Notes: generated by a model not told the origin, from the sequence alone. Counted from the stretch's first letter, positions 34,641 through 46,376 are shown. The stretch: DNA of 64,000 nt from Chrysemys picta bellii (GCF_011386835.1 NC_088800.1:59921439-59985438), one strand, 5' to 3'. A program made the numbers and translations.

Positions 34641-36170
34641 CCATTCATATGGTTTTAATCAGGCCACAACTTTATTATTAGATGTCTAGGACTACCTGGC
34701 AGATAAAACTGTACAGTGCAGGTAATTCCATGTTCATTTAATATCTACCCTGAAGGCTTTTGCCAGCTCCTTTCTTTTTCCATCCAGCTCCCTCAGCCAA
34801 CCCATTGCTGGGACCTTATCATCTCCCTCCCCATGAACGAGGGTTAAGGTGGGCTATAAGAAAGAGGGCTGCCCCCTTCCTCCCCTCCCCCCGGTTCTGC
34901 TCCTTTAATCAACATCTCCTTTGTCAGTCCTTTATCAAGACATTTATCTAGTCACTGTATACCTTCCCTCTTGAGCAGAGGGATAGCCACAGGTGGGCCT
35001 TGATGGGCTGTGGCCCACCCACTTAGCATCAAAGCCCGCCACCCAGCCCCTGCTCTTCTCTGGCCCCAGTGCTTGTCAAGCTCTGCCTGCCCACCAGGCG
35101 CTCCAGCCAGGGAGTGGGGATAGTGGCTTGGAGTGCTGGTGGGGCAGGTGGAATGGAGCAAACCCCCGCACTCCCAACCCACTCCCCAGCAGGGCGGGCA
35201 GACGGATGGGGGCATGGGAGCACCCATTTTTCCAGGGCCGCAGGTTAGCCCAGTGGCTAATCTGCAACTGGGAAGAGGGTGAGTGAGTGGGCAGCCAGTG
35301 ACGGTAGAGGAGATCTTCTAAAAAGGTAGGCCAGCTGCCTGGTTAGCCAGGGCTGGCATGGGGTGGTGGGACCTGCATGGGAGCTGGGAGCTGTGCACGC
35401 TGGAGAGCAGTGTCTCCTCCCACAGCTGGGTGCACTCCTGGGGAGCCTCTGGCCAGACAGTCCATCCATTGCCACCACAAGGCTGGCTGCTGGGGTTGGG
35501 GGGAGGCAGGCCCCCCATCTCTCCTGGCCTCCTAGCCCCCCTGTAATTGCCTGTCCATCCAAAGTTGCGGACCACCCAAAGATCCAAGGGTAGCTATGCC
35601 ACTGCTATGGAGTACCTGCACTGGACATCCACCCCACACTTACATAATGAGTTGCACCATAATTGCCTAACACCCTTCCCTACTCACCATAACAAAGCCC
35701 TCCCTGAAAAACACTGTGGGGAAGGCGAAAACCCTCCACTCCACCTCGGCCAATCTGGCAGAGAGGGAAAAATTCCTTCCCCGCTCCCTCCGCCCCCTGC
35801 CCAAGAAGGAAATGGCCAGTGCTATACCCACAGCAGGTCCTGAACAAACCTGCTATTTTGCCACTTCAAGGGGAGGGAGGGTGTATACTGCTGCACTTCA
35901 TCTGGGAGAAAGGGGCTTCTCCAGCTGTGCTTGCCCCTTTTGAACTCCCAAGCCCTTCCGGTCTCTGGGGATGAGTCAGCGTCGCCTCACTGACCCACTT
36001 CCCCTTTTGCAGCAGCATCTGAGCCTCACTTCCCATCCTGACCATAAGGCGCTATTCCCTCTCCCCCAGCAAGTCGGACAGTCCCCCTCCCCTCCCACTT
36101 AAAGGTGCAGTGCAGTTACACTCCTGTTTCTTTGGTAAATCACCTGTGTTACAGACAGGGCATGGTACCA
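34640..36170. repeat. Unclassified interspersed repeat, family A copy 2 (interrupted)
   Basis: Sequence collinear with 21150-22065 flanks a hAT insertion. Left of it are 'cagccaacccattgctgggacc' and 'gagggttaaggtgggctataag'. Right of it are 'tacctgcactggacatcc', 'ctgtggggaaggcgaaaac', 'ggccaatctggcagagagggaaaaattccttcc', 'ggccagtgctatacccac' and 'acttcatctgggagaaaggggcttctcc'. It is better preserved than copy 1. A class cannot be assigned by eye. Confidence 0.65.
34976..35604. mobile_element. 629-bp GC-rich nonautonomous hAT element nested in a repeat
   Basis: The left end cagagggatagccacaggtg and right end aagggtagctatgccactg are inverted (shared pattern cag.gg.atagc). The flanking 8-mers ctcttgag (34968-34975) and ctatggag (35605-35612) agree at six of eight positions. 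The related repeat at 21150-22065 is continuous across the corresponding point, which confirms that this is an insertion. The interior is GC-rich and gives many overlapping open frames on both strands, none with a domain. No transposase is encoded. Confidence 0.82.
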
Positions 36171-36579
36171 GAAGCAGTGTTTTGATAAAAAGGAATTAAA
36201 AGATGACAGTTCCTGGAAGCTCCGTTATTCTCAATACAATATTAAATCAGTTATTTTCTGCAGTTTGGGGTCTGGTGTATGGTTATATGAATAGTTTCAT
36301 GACTTGCAGAAGGAATTAGCTAAAATATTTCATCAGCCTAAGAATTTTTGTCTTCAGAAACTTTTCTAATTACTAGATTTTTTTAAAAGGTCTGTTAACT
36401 TCTGAAGTGTTTGTTCAGTCTCAGGCAAAGGGTAGCATCAATTTAATATCTGCAGGTGGATGGATTCACTTATCTAATAGATCTTTTAAATCTCTGACTG
36501 TAATCATACTATTCTCTCTTAATATTTTGATGAGAGTGTTGAAGGTGGTTTATGGATGTCAGTTATGTGGTATTTAAAT
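36171..36579. other. Unique DNA, nothing recognised
   Basis: No gene or repeat recognised. Confidence 0.4.
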
Positions 36580-36877
36580 TAGTGTTGCCAGCTCTTGCAA
36601 TTTTATTGTATGCCTTGCATGATTTGGTGTTTTACTTAATTTTTTAGCTTCTAGAGTCTGGTGATTATCTAAAAAATTCTGCTTTATTTTGGGGAGGGGT
36701 AAGTTTTAGTCATCATAGTTGTAGAGAAAAGCTTGAAAACGTGAGCAAAGTGCACCCTAAAGATTCAAAAATAAGAAGGCAAATTTAAAAAATACAAAAT
36801 ATATTATTACTTTTTAATCTCATGATATTTTGATGGTCTGACTCATGAGACTTAAACATTTGGGGTTGGAAATATTG
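36580..36877. mobile_element. Decayed DNA-transposon relic (gtgttgccagctc ends)
   Basis: The left end tagtgttgccagctcttgc and right end tttggggttggaaatattg are imperfect inverted repeats. The interior 'gagtctggtgattatct', 'agcttgaaaacgtgagc' and 'ctcatgatattttgatggtctgactcatga' fits a common nonautonomous family in sauropsids. The flanks do not form a clear duplication, so the hAT assignment is tentative. Confidence 0.55.
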
Positions 36878-38179
36878 AAGTTACCTATGTTCATTGTTGA
36901 ATCAATGGAAATCTATATGCTCTCATTAACCAGTTGTTTGGATATTTCCCCATGAGATATGACAACCTTTTTCATTGTGAGCTGGGAAAACAAGAGAAAC
37001 AAATTAAACTCTCATTCATTCTAGATGCTGTCTCTTCACAGCTCAAGCTGAGATGCAACCATCTTGCACACCTAGTTATGTACCCTTACCTGGGGAGAAA
37101 GGAAATTATTTTTTTCTCCTTTCTAGAAGGTTTACAATGCCAGAAAAAAATGTGGTGATAGGAGGGGGAAGAGAGAGGTAGTTATTTTTTTTAATTTAAA
37201 GATGTTTTCGTAACTGAAAACTCATAAGGGAGAACCAAGGTCAGAAACACCCTTATGGACAGGAAGCCCCCTTCATGCATTCTCTCCCTTTCCACTGCTG
37301 CCCAAATTTGCACTAGAAATAAGCAAGGAACAGGGGTTTTTAAGGTAGTGGTAGTGGAGGGCTGATCTGGACTCCAGACTTCTTCCTAGTAGTAGAAGTT
37401 TATCCCCCAGTGGTCAGGAAAGCCAGATATACTATTAAGAATGATCAGGTAAGTCTTCATTTTACTGAAGAGCTGTGGGTTTCACCATTCATAAAGAAAT
37501 GCAAATCTCTGTTCTGGTTATCTCTGATTATGATGGATTCCACTAGCGCATGATTTTTGTTTACCTTATTTGTTTATTTCTCCGACACTCTGACTTTATA
37601 ATAATTATAAACAGAGAGGTTCTCTGAATAATAAGTAAGCCATATCTATTAGCAAATAAATCTAGATATGTTGAATTTTCGTTCAGATATGCCACCCACT
37701 GCTCTATTGAATGTTTTGAATTGAGGGGCATTAAAAAGTAATGAATTAAGCTTCCACTGCTTTTCAGGTCCCATGTCACCTCAAAAGTGAAACACTTAAA
37801 AAGAATTCAAGTAGTAGATCCAGAAGCCAGACAGCCATAATCAGAAACATTCCTAATTAAACTCTGTATATCATGAGTGTTATGCTCAGGCTATATCTGC
37901 TCCTCAGTTGTAGCCTGAAATATTTTTAGTGCATGTTTGTTGCCACTGTTACACAGATAAGCTTTGTGCATAAATCAACTTCCTATTCCTTATATTAAAC
38001 TGGAAATGTCTCAGAGAGGCTGTAGAGATACTGATCCATTACTGTAGGCTTCTAAGTTATGCAATTCCATGCAGCTTGACTGAGGGTTTCTGCTTGGTAC
38101 AGTGATACTAGCATTATTTCTCAGTCCTTATTCACCAGTTGTTTACTGCCCATTAATATTTACTATTCAATATATCAAA
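36878..38179. other. Unique noncoding DNA, nothing recognised
   Basis: No gene or repeat recognised. Confidence 0.4.
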
Positions 38180-38370
38180 TGGGTACACAATCATTGGGAT
38201 TGCCTAGTTCTTCTGTTCTCTGCTTTGATGCTGACTTGCTGTGTAACACTGAGCATATCTCTAGATTTCTCTTTGCCTCAATTTACTTACCCTGTGAAAA
38301 CAGAAATAATGCTGCTTACTCACCTTTGTAAAGTGTTTTTGAAACTTATGGATGAAAAGTGCTAAGTGAA
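38180..38370 (-). repeat. MIR SINE, antisense orientation
   Basis: 'gcttgctgtgtaacactgagcatatctct'-like sequence is followed by 'tctttgcctcaatttacttaccctgtgaaaacagaaataatgctgcttactcacc', the reverse complement of the MIR core. It ends in 'aaagtgtttttgaaacttatggatgaaaagtgcta'. Confidence 0.75.
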
Positions 38371-39810
38371 AAGCTTATTAATCATCATGTTAAATAGGGT
38401 TTGGCTTATTATGCTCCTTCTGGGTGTACCATTTACCGTTTCTACAGGTTTAGGCAGTTTGTCCTCCACTCTTGCTTAGAATATTTAGTTTTCCTAGTGG
38501 CTCACAAATGCCTCTTTATAACCTTCCTATATATTTTAATTAAAAAGTTTTATTTTCACAAAGTTAGAAAGCTTTCACAGTATCTTAAGAAAACCTCCTG
38601 CAAATTTAATTTATTCAGTCCCAAAACTGTTTAAAAAAATCTTTTAAATGCTACTTTTAATCTAATCTATTATTAAATCAAAAACCACCCAGGGCTTTAT
38701 TGTATAAATTGATCCAGCTAGTAAGTTTACTAATTCAGTCATCATTCTTCCCATAGTTTTTTTGTTTAATTTTACAGAAACACATCTATAAAATATTATA
38801 TGATTTATCTTCTCGGTATTTACCTACGGTAAAAAAAAAAGACTACATTTACAACAATAACAACAACAAAAACCCAACACCACACCAGCATATTTCCAAA
38901 TCTAGGGAATAGTCACCTATTTTCATTTAAAAAAAAAGAAAATGGCTGAAAATAATAGCTTTGTAGTTACTCCAAGTAATCAACCACTTAATTGAAGCTC
39001 CTTACAGCTTTGGTGCTAACAGTATCATGTTCCTTACATTAAAACAAAAAATGACATTCAGAAAATTCGGATAGTCTTTTTCATACCCATAATTTCCTGA
39101 TTATCTCTAATAAACTCTCTTAATAGTCTATAAAGTCTTTGCAGCAGTCATGAGTGCTGCTAACCTTTGCAGATTACTTTGTTAGTAGCTTATACTTCCC
39201 TTCATTATGACTGATAAATAGTCTTTTTTCCTCAAAAACTGTTGAGGATTCTTTTACATATTTGAACTTGATGTGTCGTGCTTTTTATTTTTCTGTAATC
39301 TTACAGTAATAGTGCTTTCATTGCTGAGATTCACCAACCAATTATTCTTGTAGGCTTTAAACATTATATTTATGTAGTAGCTCTTTCTCTTTCCATAATT
39401 ATCAAAATATATACCATTCATATTCATTCAACTCCAGATCGTGCTCTGTGTGTGTCCTTCACATTTTTTTACTTCAAGATTTCCACTTTGAAACTGGATT
39501 TTTAATGACTTTATCCGACTTCTCTAGAGAAATTATTTTGTCTACCCAAAATAATTATTGCATTGGTAACTCTTTCAGAAGATGTCTCTGTAGCATGGCT
39601 AATTAGAATTTCAGCTCTAAGAACATCACAGCCATTAGAATACAGTTCCCCTTAGTGTTCTAATTCCCTGCTATATGCCTAGTTGTAGAGGTGAACCTAT
39701 TCTGCAGAGTCTTTGAGTTTTCAGAGGATAGGAGTGCTGCATACAAAGTCCATGAAGGAATTACTGTCTCTGGGCCCAGTTTTGTGAGGTGCCAAACTCA
39801 GTGGGATTTA
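38371..39810. other. AT-rich unique DNA, nothing recognised
   Basis: No gene or transposable element recognised. There is an A/AAC-rich stretch at 38830-38875. Confidence 0.4.
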
Positions 39811-39925
39811 AGAAAGACAAGGTGGATGAGATAACATCCTTTACCAACTTCTTGGACCAAATTCTGTTGGTGAGAGAAACAGGCTTTCAAGCTACACTCT
39901 TCCTCTGGAAAAGGTACTCAAAGTG
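39811..39925 (-). repeat. Dispersed repeat, family B copy 1
   Basis: 'agaaagacaaggtggatgagataacatcctttaccaacttcttggaccaaattctgttggtgagagaaacaggctttcaagctacactcttcctct' is the reverse complement of the family seen at 57400-57590. It is well known in turtle and crocodile DNA, but I cannot name its class. Confidence 0.6.
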
Positions 39926-40726
39926 TCACAACTAAATACAGGAGATTTAAGGACACTAGTCAGCTTGCACAATAGGATGGGCTCGATTAAATCTTCCTAC
40001 AAGCTGTATGCTTCTGGCTAGGGATGATGCAGCAGTCTAGGAGCTCACTTTCCCCTCCTCTTCCCAGACACACAGAATCCAATCTGTTGGTTTCTCCATG
40101 ATGTGGATTTTTTCTTCTTCCTTTAACCTTACATTGTGAATATAAACCATTTACTTTAGTTATGTCATCCCAGCAAATGGTTAGAATCTGGGGCTTCCAG
40201 GGTCAGAATGCCCAAGAATTTGTCTGATATATTCTTCTGAATAAAACCTTCCATCTTTTGAAGATCTCCTCTAATTGCTGGGTAATGACTCGAGAAACCA
40301 TTTTAAATGTGGGGATGCCAAAGCAGGGATAAGAAGTACTGTACCTACTATTGTTACAAGTAAATTCTAAAATAACCCTAGCTGAAAGAAGCGAGCAGAA
40401 AATTGTCTCTTCTTTTTAGATTATTTCCTTTTGCATACTCAATTTCGCTGTTTCTTCTATAATGGTCAGTTAGGTCTCAATCATTGATTGTAACTTGTGC
40501 AGACAGACCACAGTGGGGCTTGGTGAGGGCACAAGACTCTGACTAAAAGGATTGGGGCCTAAGCCACTTTCTCCATTATTGAGAATATATATACTGTATA
40601 TATCTTTATTAAATAAAAAAAAGATAAAATATGGTATTTAAAAAAATGCTCCATTAGAAACTGGAATATAAAAAGGTTCATTGACAATGACCTTGTAAAA
40701 AGATAACATTAATATAACCAGCAAAA
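39926..40726. other. Unique DNA with a short AT palindrome
   Basis: No gene recognised. A tatatatactgtatatat palindrome lies near 40585-40602. Confidence 0.4.
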
Positions 40727-41197
40727 ATTGCAGAGGGTTCAGAAAAGAGCCACAAGAATGATTAAAGGATTAGATAACCGGCCGTACAGTGGTAGACTCA
40801 AGGAGCTCTGTCTGTTTAGTTTAACAAAGAAAAGGTTAAGGGGTGACTTTATTACAGTCAATAAGTAGCTACCTGGGAATCAAATATTTAATAATCGACT
40901 CCTTCAGTCTATCAGAAAAAGGTATAATACAATCCTGTAGCTAGAAGCTGAAGTTAGACAAATTCAAACTGGAAATATGCTATACATTTTTTACAGTGAA
41001 AGTAATTAACCATTGGAACAATTTACTGAGAGTCATGGTGTATTCGCCATCACTGGCAATTTTTAAGTCAAGATTGGATGTTTATCTAAAAGATATGGTC
41101 TAGGAAATATTTTTGGGGCATTCTGTGGCTTGTGTTATATAGGAGGTCAGACTAGATTATCACAATGGTCCCTTCTGGCCTTGGACTCTATGAACCA
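40727..41197 (+). pseudogene. CR1 LINE 3' end (ORF2 C-terminus and 3' UTR)
   Basis: The plus strand from about 40735 reads VQKRATRMIKGLDN, then GRLKELCLFSLTKKRLRGDF. This is the conserved end of CR1 ORF2, which encodes the reverse transcriptase of this LINE. Later stops (for example after ITVNK) break the frame. The 3' UTR is the typical CR1 sequence 'ggaggtcagactagattatcacaatggtcccttctggcctt' ending in 'ctatgaa'. The copy is 5'-truncated at about 40727, as is usual for CR1, and retains no endonuclease or polymerase core. It is a decayed, inactive copy. Confidence 0.9.
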
Positions 41198-42189
41198 AAG
41201 CATCTGTTTCCATTTTCATGGACAGAAAATACTATCTAACATATAGTAATGGAGTCAAACACTATATTTATTAAATACTGGAATTATGTTTTTCTCCTAG
41301 CAGAATCCATCTGTGTATGCATATTATCAACCCTCCTGTTCTTGGGCTTCTAAAAACACACTACAGTTATGTTTTTTCCTCAAATCCTAACTCCTATTTT
41401 TGACATACTCTAAGATTCATACCTGTGTTAGTTAAATTGTATGAATTAAAGATAGATATCTGGGAGCTTGAATAATGTTTGTGTTCAAGAAGCACATCAC
41501 TAAGTTTAGCACAGCATATTTTATTCATGACAAATTGGCAAATTCCTCAAAAAAACCTTTATATGTATGAGATTAGTCTGTAGTATATAAGAGCAATTAC
41601 TTAATTCATTTTGATAAAGAAAATCAGCTCCGAGAAAGTACCTTTCTGTACAATTTGAATCAGACAATACAGTAGTTTTGAAATGGCAGGAATCCAGTTT
41701 CCAATTACTTGATAGTAGTAGAGCAGCTGAGCATTGTATTGTAGAATTAAGATTATACTGCCTGACAACAAGTAGTTTTTATTATTACTCCTCATACATG
41801 TCTAGAGTTTTCAATCACAGTTTGGATGCATTTAACCTTTTGATGTCAGGAGTTGTGATTTCTTGACATCACACAATTCAGTTGAATAAGTGGGGTTTTA
41901 TTTTTGCATTGTATGCTTTATGTACTAAAGCTGCTGAACTATTAAAATAATCCTCAAAATCTGTAGTTCATGAGACTGTATTTTAGCATCAATCTTTAAC
42001 AAATTGATTGCTATTTATAATACGTTAGTCACATTGAATAAAAGTTCGTTGCAGCTTAAAAACAATGGCATTTCTGTACAAAATAGCACCAACAGGCTGA
42101 ATTTCGTAATGGACTGATTGGTATTCTCTTGTATCTGTTTTTTAAACTTTAATGAATAAATAATGTTCCTAACTGATAACAACTGAAAA
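41198..42189. other. AT-rich unique DNA, nothing recognised
   Basis: No gene or repeat recognised. Confidence 0.4.
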
Positions 42190-42425
42190 TAAAATAATGC
42201 TTAGGACTTGTATAGCACCTTTACTTCTTCAAAAGTGCTATGCAAATATAAGCTCATTAGGACTTGATTCAAAGCCTATTGGAGTCATTGGAAGTCTTAA
42301 TATGCCTATGATGCAGTTAAGCAAGTATTTTCTGATTTTCAACTGGTTAAGAAAGAGACAGAGAGGCTTCATGACTTGCCACGCAGTCAGAGAGAGAGTT
42401 GGAATTAGAAATTAAACATGTTTGG
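42190..42425 (+). repeat. MIR-like SINE relic
   Basis: 'cttgtatagcacctttacttcttcaaaagtgctatgcaaatataagctcatta' and, further on, 'cttcatgacttgccacgcagtcagagagagagttggaattagaaatt' match the beginning and the 3' half of MIR-type SINEs. The middle contains a short piece of the dispersed 'ggagtcattgga' type. Confidence 0.45.
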
Positions 42426-42435
42426 TCTGCTAGAT

Positions 42436-43007
42436 CAGTTGTTCTCAAACTTATTTGATTGCCCCACCCCCCCCAACACACAAAACATCAACATACAATT
42501 CTCACTAAATATTAAAAACAGTAAGGCATTGATTCAAACAGAGCCTGGGTGGCAAGGCTCAGGCTGTCAGCCCCGATTTGGTTAATATGGAGAGCTGGAT
42601 AATGTAGGCTTGGATAAATGGATTTCTACTGTATAGTAATGTAAATTTTAAGTGAGCTACAGCTTACTGGTATCGCACTTGTTACTAGTGTGATGGGAGC
42701 AGCAAAACTGCGATTGTGGTCAATGCTTACAATTCAATGTGCACACCGCATCATAGCAAACTGATTAATGTACAGATGGCAACAACTTTGTATAATACTA
42801 TTCATGCTTAACAGAAATCCATCAAAATGCACAGTGCCGTCTGAGGACCTGATATATCAGGAGGAATTAACATTCCTGGTTATTCATTGCTGTAGGTAAA
42901 ATGCACGCAGTAAGTTATTTTTTCCTAAAGCTTCTCATCCTTTCCACCTCCACAGAATATAGTCCACACCTCCCCATGGGGGCCTGCCCCCAATTTGAAA
43001 ACTTATG
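42436..43007. mobile_element. 572-bp nonautonomous hAT element (ggttctcaaac-type ends)
   Basis: The left end cagttgttctcaaacttatt and right end ccaatttgaaaacttatg are imperfect inverted copies. The flanking 8-mers tgctagat (42428-42435) and cgctagat (43008-43015) differ at one base. Near the ends, the C-runs 'gccccaccccccccaac' and 'gggggcctgccccc' are also inverted. It shares its end type with 27004-27227 but is longer, and contains no transposase-like frame. Confidence 0.78.
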
Positions 43008-43015
43008 CGCTAGAT

Positions 43016-43130
43016 TGTAAATCCTTCAAGGCAGGGATTGTCCTTTCATTATGTTTGTACAGAGCCTAATACGATGGGGCTCTGGCCTCTTGGCACTACT
43101 ATAAGACAAATAAATAAAGATATAACCAAA
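43016..43130 (+). repeat. Old LINE/SINE-type 3' end ending in aaataaataaa
   Basis: 'aaggcagggattgtcctttc ... tatgtttgtacagagcctaatacgatggggctctgg ... ggcactactataagacaaataaataaa' matches a very common sauropsid repeat tail. Class is uncertain (L3/CR1-like or SINE). Confidence 0.45.
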
Positions 43131-43179
43131 CAGGCACCAGTGTTCTCTATCTCCAGACATCTGGTATTTCCACTGATAT

Positions 43180-44071
43180 CAGTTTTTAAACAGGATAGTT
43201 TTGATGAGATAGGACACTTCCACCCTCCTAGTGAAATAGTGTTTCCTAATATCCAACCTAGACCTCCCCCACTGCAACTTGAGACCATTGCTTCTTGTTC
43301 TGTCATCTGCCACTACTGAGAACAGCCTAGCTCCATCCTCTTTGGAACCCCCTTCAGGTAGTTGAAAGCTGCTATCAAATCCCCCCTAACTCTTCTTTTC
43401 TGCAGACTAAATAAGCCCAGTTCCCTCAGCCTCACTTCATAAGTCATGTGCCACAGCCCCCTAATCACTTTTGTTGCCCTCTGCTGGACTCTCTCCAATT
43501 TGTCCACATCCTTTCTGTAGTGGGGGACCAAAATTGGACACAGTGCTCCAGATGTGGCCTCAGTAGTACTGAATAGAGGGGAATAATCACTTCCCTCGAT
43601 CTGCTGGCAATGCTCCTACTAATGCAGCCCAGTATGCCCTTAGCCTTCTTGGCCACAAGGACACACTGTTAACTCATATCCAGCTTCTTGTCCACTGTAA
43701 TCCCCAGGTCCTTTTCTGCAGGTCCTTAGCCAGTCGGTCCCCAGCCTGTAGCGGTGCATGGGATTCTTCCGTCCTAAGTGCAGGACTCTGCACTTTTCTT
43801 TGTTGAATTTCATCAGATTTCTTTTGGCCTAATCCTCCAATTTGTCTAGGTCACTCTGGACTCTATCCCTACACTCCAGTGTATCTACCTCTCCTCCCAG
43901 CTTAGTGTCATTTGCGAACTTTGCTGAGGGTGCAATCTATCCCATCGTCCAGATCATTAATGAAAATGTGGAACAAAACCAGGCCCAAACTCCGCTTGAT
44001 ACTGGCTGTCAATTACACATTGAGTCATTGATCACTACCCGTTGAGCCCGATGATCTAGCCAGCTTTCTGT
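43180..44071 (-). pseudogene. CR1 ORF2: reverse-transcriptase end and C-terminus
   Basis: This is the downstream continuation of the same ORF2, in several frames. At 43907-43918 the catalytic motif reads FAND where active CR1 copies have FADD, so one of the two catalytic aspartates is replaced. Next come [19 protein letters not shown], a frame change, [20 protein letters not shown] with [17 protein letters not shown], and [16 protein letters not shown] with [19 protein letters not shown]. The end, near 43320-43185, matches the last part of CR1 ORF2 (LDIRKHYFTRRV). Frameshifts, stops and the FAND change make it dead. Confidence 0.88.
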
Positions 44072-44990
44072 CTACCTTATAATCCATTCATCCAGTCCAG
44101 ACTTTTTTAACTTGCTGGGAAGAATACTGTGGGAGACCGTATCCAAAACTTTGCTAACGTCAAGATATATCAGGTCCACTGCTTTCCCCATATCCACAGA
44201 GCCAGTTATCTCATCATAGAAGGCAATCAGGTTGGTCAGGTGTGACTTGCCCTTGGTGAATCCATGTTGACTGTTCTTGAACACCTTCCTCTCCTCCAAG
44301 TGCTTCAAAATGGATTCCTTGAGGACCTGCTCCATGATTTTTGCAGCGACTGAGGTGAGGCTGTAGTTCCCCGGATTCTCCTTCTTCCTTTTTTTAAAGA
44401 TGGGCACTATATTTGCCTTTTTCCAATCATCCCTAGTTGGTTCCTCCAGCCCTTGCACCAGGAAGTTGTCCCCAACACTCTCCAAAATCTTCTTGGATTG
44501 TTTGTGCATTGCTGTATTGCTCTCCCAGCAGATGTCAGGGTGATTGAAATCCCCCATGAGAACCAGGGCCTGTGATCTGGAAACTTCTGTTAGTTGTCTG
44601 AAGAAAGCCTCATTACCTCATCCTCCTGATCCGGTGGTCTACAGCAGACGCCCACCATGTCATCACACTTGTTGCTCTTGCCTCTAAACTTAACCCAAAG
44701 TCACTTAACAGGCTTTTCTCCAGTTTCATACTGGAGCTCTGAGCAATCATACTACTCTCTTACATACAGTGAAACTCGTCCACCTTTTCTCCCCCCCCGC
44801 CTCCCCTTCCTGAACAGTTTATACCCATCCATAACAGTGCTCCAGTCATGTGAGTTCCCCAACAACTCTCTGTTATTCCAATCACATCATAGTTCCTTGA
44901 CTGTGCCAGGACTTCCAATTCTTCCTGTTTGTTTCACAGGCTTCTTGCATTTGTGTACAGGCACCTAAGATAACTAGCCGATTGCCCTAC
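44072..44990 (-). pseudogene. CR1 ORF2: endonuclease remnant fused to reverse-transcriptase start
   Basis: From about 44990 down, fragments match the APE-type endonuclease of CR1: a start rich in TNARS-like sequence near 44950, then GRVSLYVRE, GVCCRPPDQEDEV and MGDFNHPDICWESN. In the frame 44557-44072 the endonuclease part ends at FLVQGLEEPTRDDW and passes directly into KKANIVPIFKKRKKENPGNY, which belongs to the start of the reverse transcriptase. The end of the endonuclease and the linker that normally lie between are deleted. Further on comes DLIYLDVSKVLDTVSHSIL, the motif-A region with its aspartate kept. Stops upstream of 44557 show that it is not functional. Confidence 0.88.
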
Positions 44991-45125
44991 TTTCTCAGTA
45001 TGAATCAGGAGGCATCCCCTGTTGCACCCTTCTTCTTGTGTTTCCTCCCTGTATCCAACTTCCCCGTTTACCTCAGGGCTTAGGTCACCATCCCCCGGTG
45101 AACTTAATTTAAAGCCCTCCTCACT

Positions 45126-46234
45126 AGGGATCTGACTGGCAAAACCCTGAAATTTAATTCAAGAGGAGGACCAGGAAATCATCCATGCAACTTGGTTTGT
45201 ACCTTCCTAGGACTGCCTCCCCTACACTGCCTGCTTCCGCTGCTTGCTTCTGGCAAGTTAATAAGCCTGACCCGCCTGCTTCATCACCCCGACTCCTGGT
45301 CTGGCCTTTGTCCTTCCTTAGACTCCGATATGCTAGTAACCTGACCCTGCCTTTCTGCTAACACCTGATTCTCAGTCTGCCCTCTGGCCTGTCTCAGGTT
45401 TTGGTCTCATGGTATCCAGACCCAGCCTCGCTCCCAACTTCCTCTGCAACCACTAGAGAAGACTGCCCATGTCCTGGTTTGGTTATTGTGAAGTATAAAA
45501 GCTGCTCGGATGGCTATATGATTTTGTAATAATTTTAAGTACTGCCTTTTCATCCAGCACAGGGGGTGAAATGTTCCTCACTTCATGTGGTGCTGGTTGC
45601 TATTACTTCACTTCAATTGTTCCGTTCTTTTCTCTAGTAAATTCTAGTTTTGCTTTTATGGCTGAGGAAGGGAGCTTGTGGAAGGGCCAATGCAGGAAGA
45701 ATACATACGGTGTTGGGGTTCATAAGTGTTTCGTGTTTGCTACTGTAAGAAAATACAGAATTAAATACTTCCCTGGACAAGCTGTTACCACTCACTGAAA
45801 GCCTCTTTAACTTTTTACTAATGTTGCTTAGCTCTGGAGAGACCAAGAGCTCAGCTCCTCTTGGACAGGTAACATTTTGACTACTCTCCCTATTGGTAAT
45901 CCTGGGGCAGCTGTGACAGCTGGCAAAGGAATTTCCATGATTGATGTGGCAGACTTAGCAACAGTAGTGCCATCTTTCCAGTGAAACCATCTGGGTTCTG
46001 TTTCTGCAGCTGTCACGTGCAGTATTTGGGCGTCAACTTCTTTGAACCAGTTTCTATCTTGGAAGAAATAAAAGTGTCTGTAGTAACTCTGGGCATCACT
46101 GCAACTGTTATCACAATGTCAGCCCTACCCACATCCCACCCCTCCAATTATGGAGAAACTTAAAAAAAGAAAAGATGGTTGAACAGACCCCCACAAACCT
46201 CATGGATTCATTGCCTATGTACACACCAAGGGAA
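45126..46234. other. Mixed unique DNA with a C/T-rich first part
   Basis: 45180-45470 is C/T-rich with repeated 'tgacc/ctgcc/gcctg' words and might be part of an unnamed repeat. The remainder has no recognised gene or repeat. Confidence 0.35.
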
Positions 46235-46376
46235 ATGATAGGAGAGAGATCACTTGATCATTACCTGTTAGGTTCACTCCCTCTGGGGCACCTGGAATTG
46301 GCCACTGTCGGTAGACAGGATACTGGGCTGGATAGACCTTTGGTCTGACCCGTATGGCCGTTCCTATGTTCTTATG
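46235..46376 (+). repeat. CR1/SINE-type 3' end
   Basis: 'gagagatcacttgatcattacctgttaggttcactccctctggggcacctgg', 'ggccactgtcggtagacaggatactgggctgg' and 'cctttggtctgacccgtatggccgttcctatgttctta' give the clearest copy in the window of the tail shared by turtle CR1 and SINEs. No tRNA-like head is visible upstream. Confidence 0.8.

Larger units (their letters stand above)
43180..45125 (-). mobile_element. CR1 LINE, internally deleted and decayed
   Basis: Read on the minus strand, the block runs from a CR1 5' piece near 45125 ('ctagtgaggagggctttaaattaagttcaccgggggatgg' type text) through endonuclease, reverse transcriptase and the ORF2 C-terminus to about 43180. Between the endonuclease and the polymerase a large segment is missing, so the whole is about 2 kb, well short of a full CR1. 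The canonical 3' UTR is absent. Open frames on the plus strand over this block are antisense shadows. Confidence 0.9.

Noticed and set aside
34952..35593. Cluster of open frames of 60-101 codons
   Set aside because: They coincide with the interior of the nested hAT element and with its flank; none is preserved in the related repeat copy.
43038..43319. Plus-strand open frames over the CR1
   Set aside because: They are antisense to the CR1 ORF2 or lie in the adjoining repeat tail.
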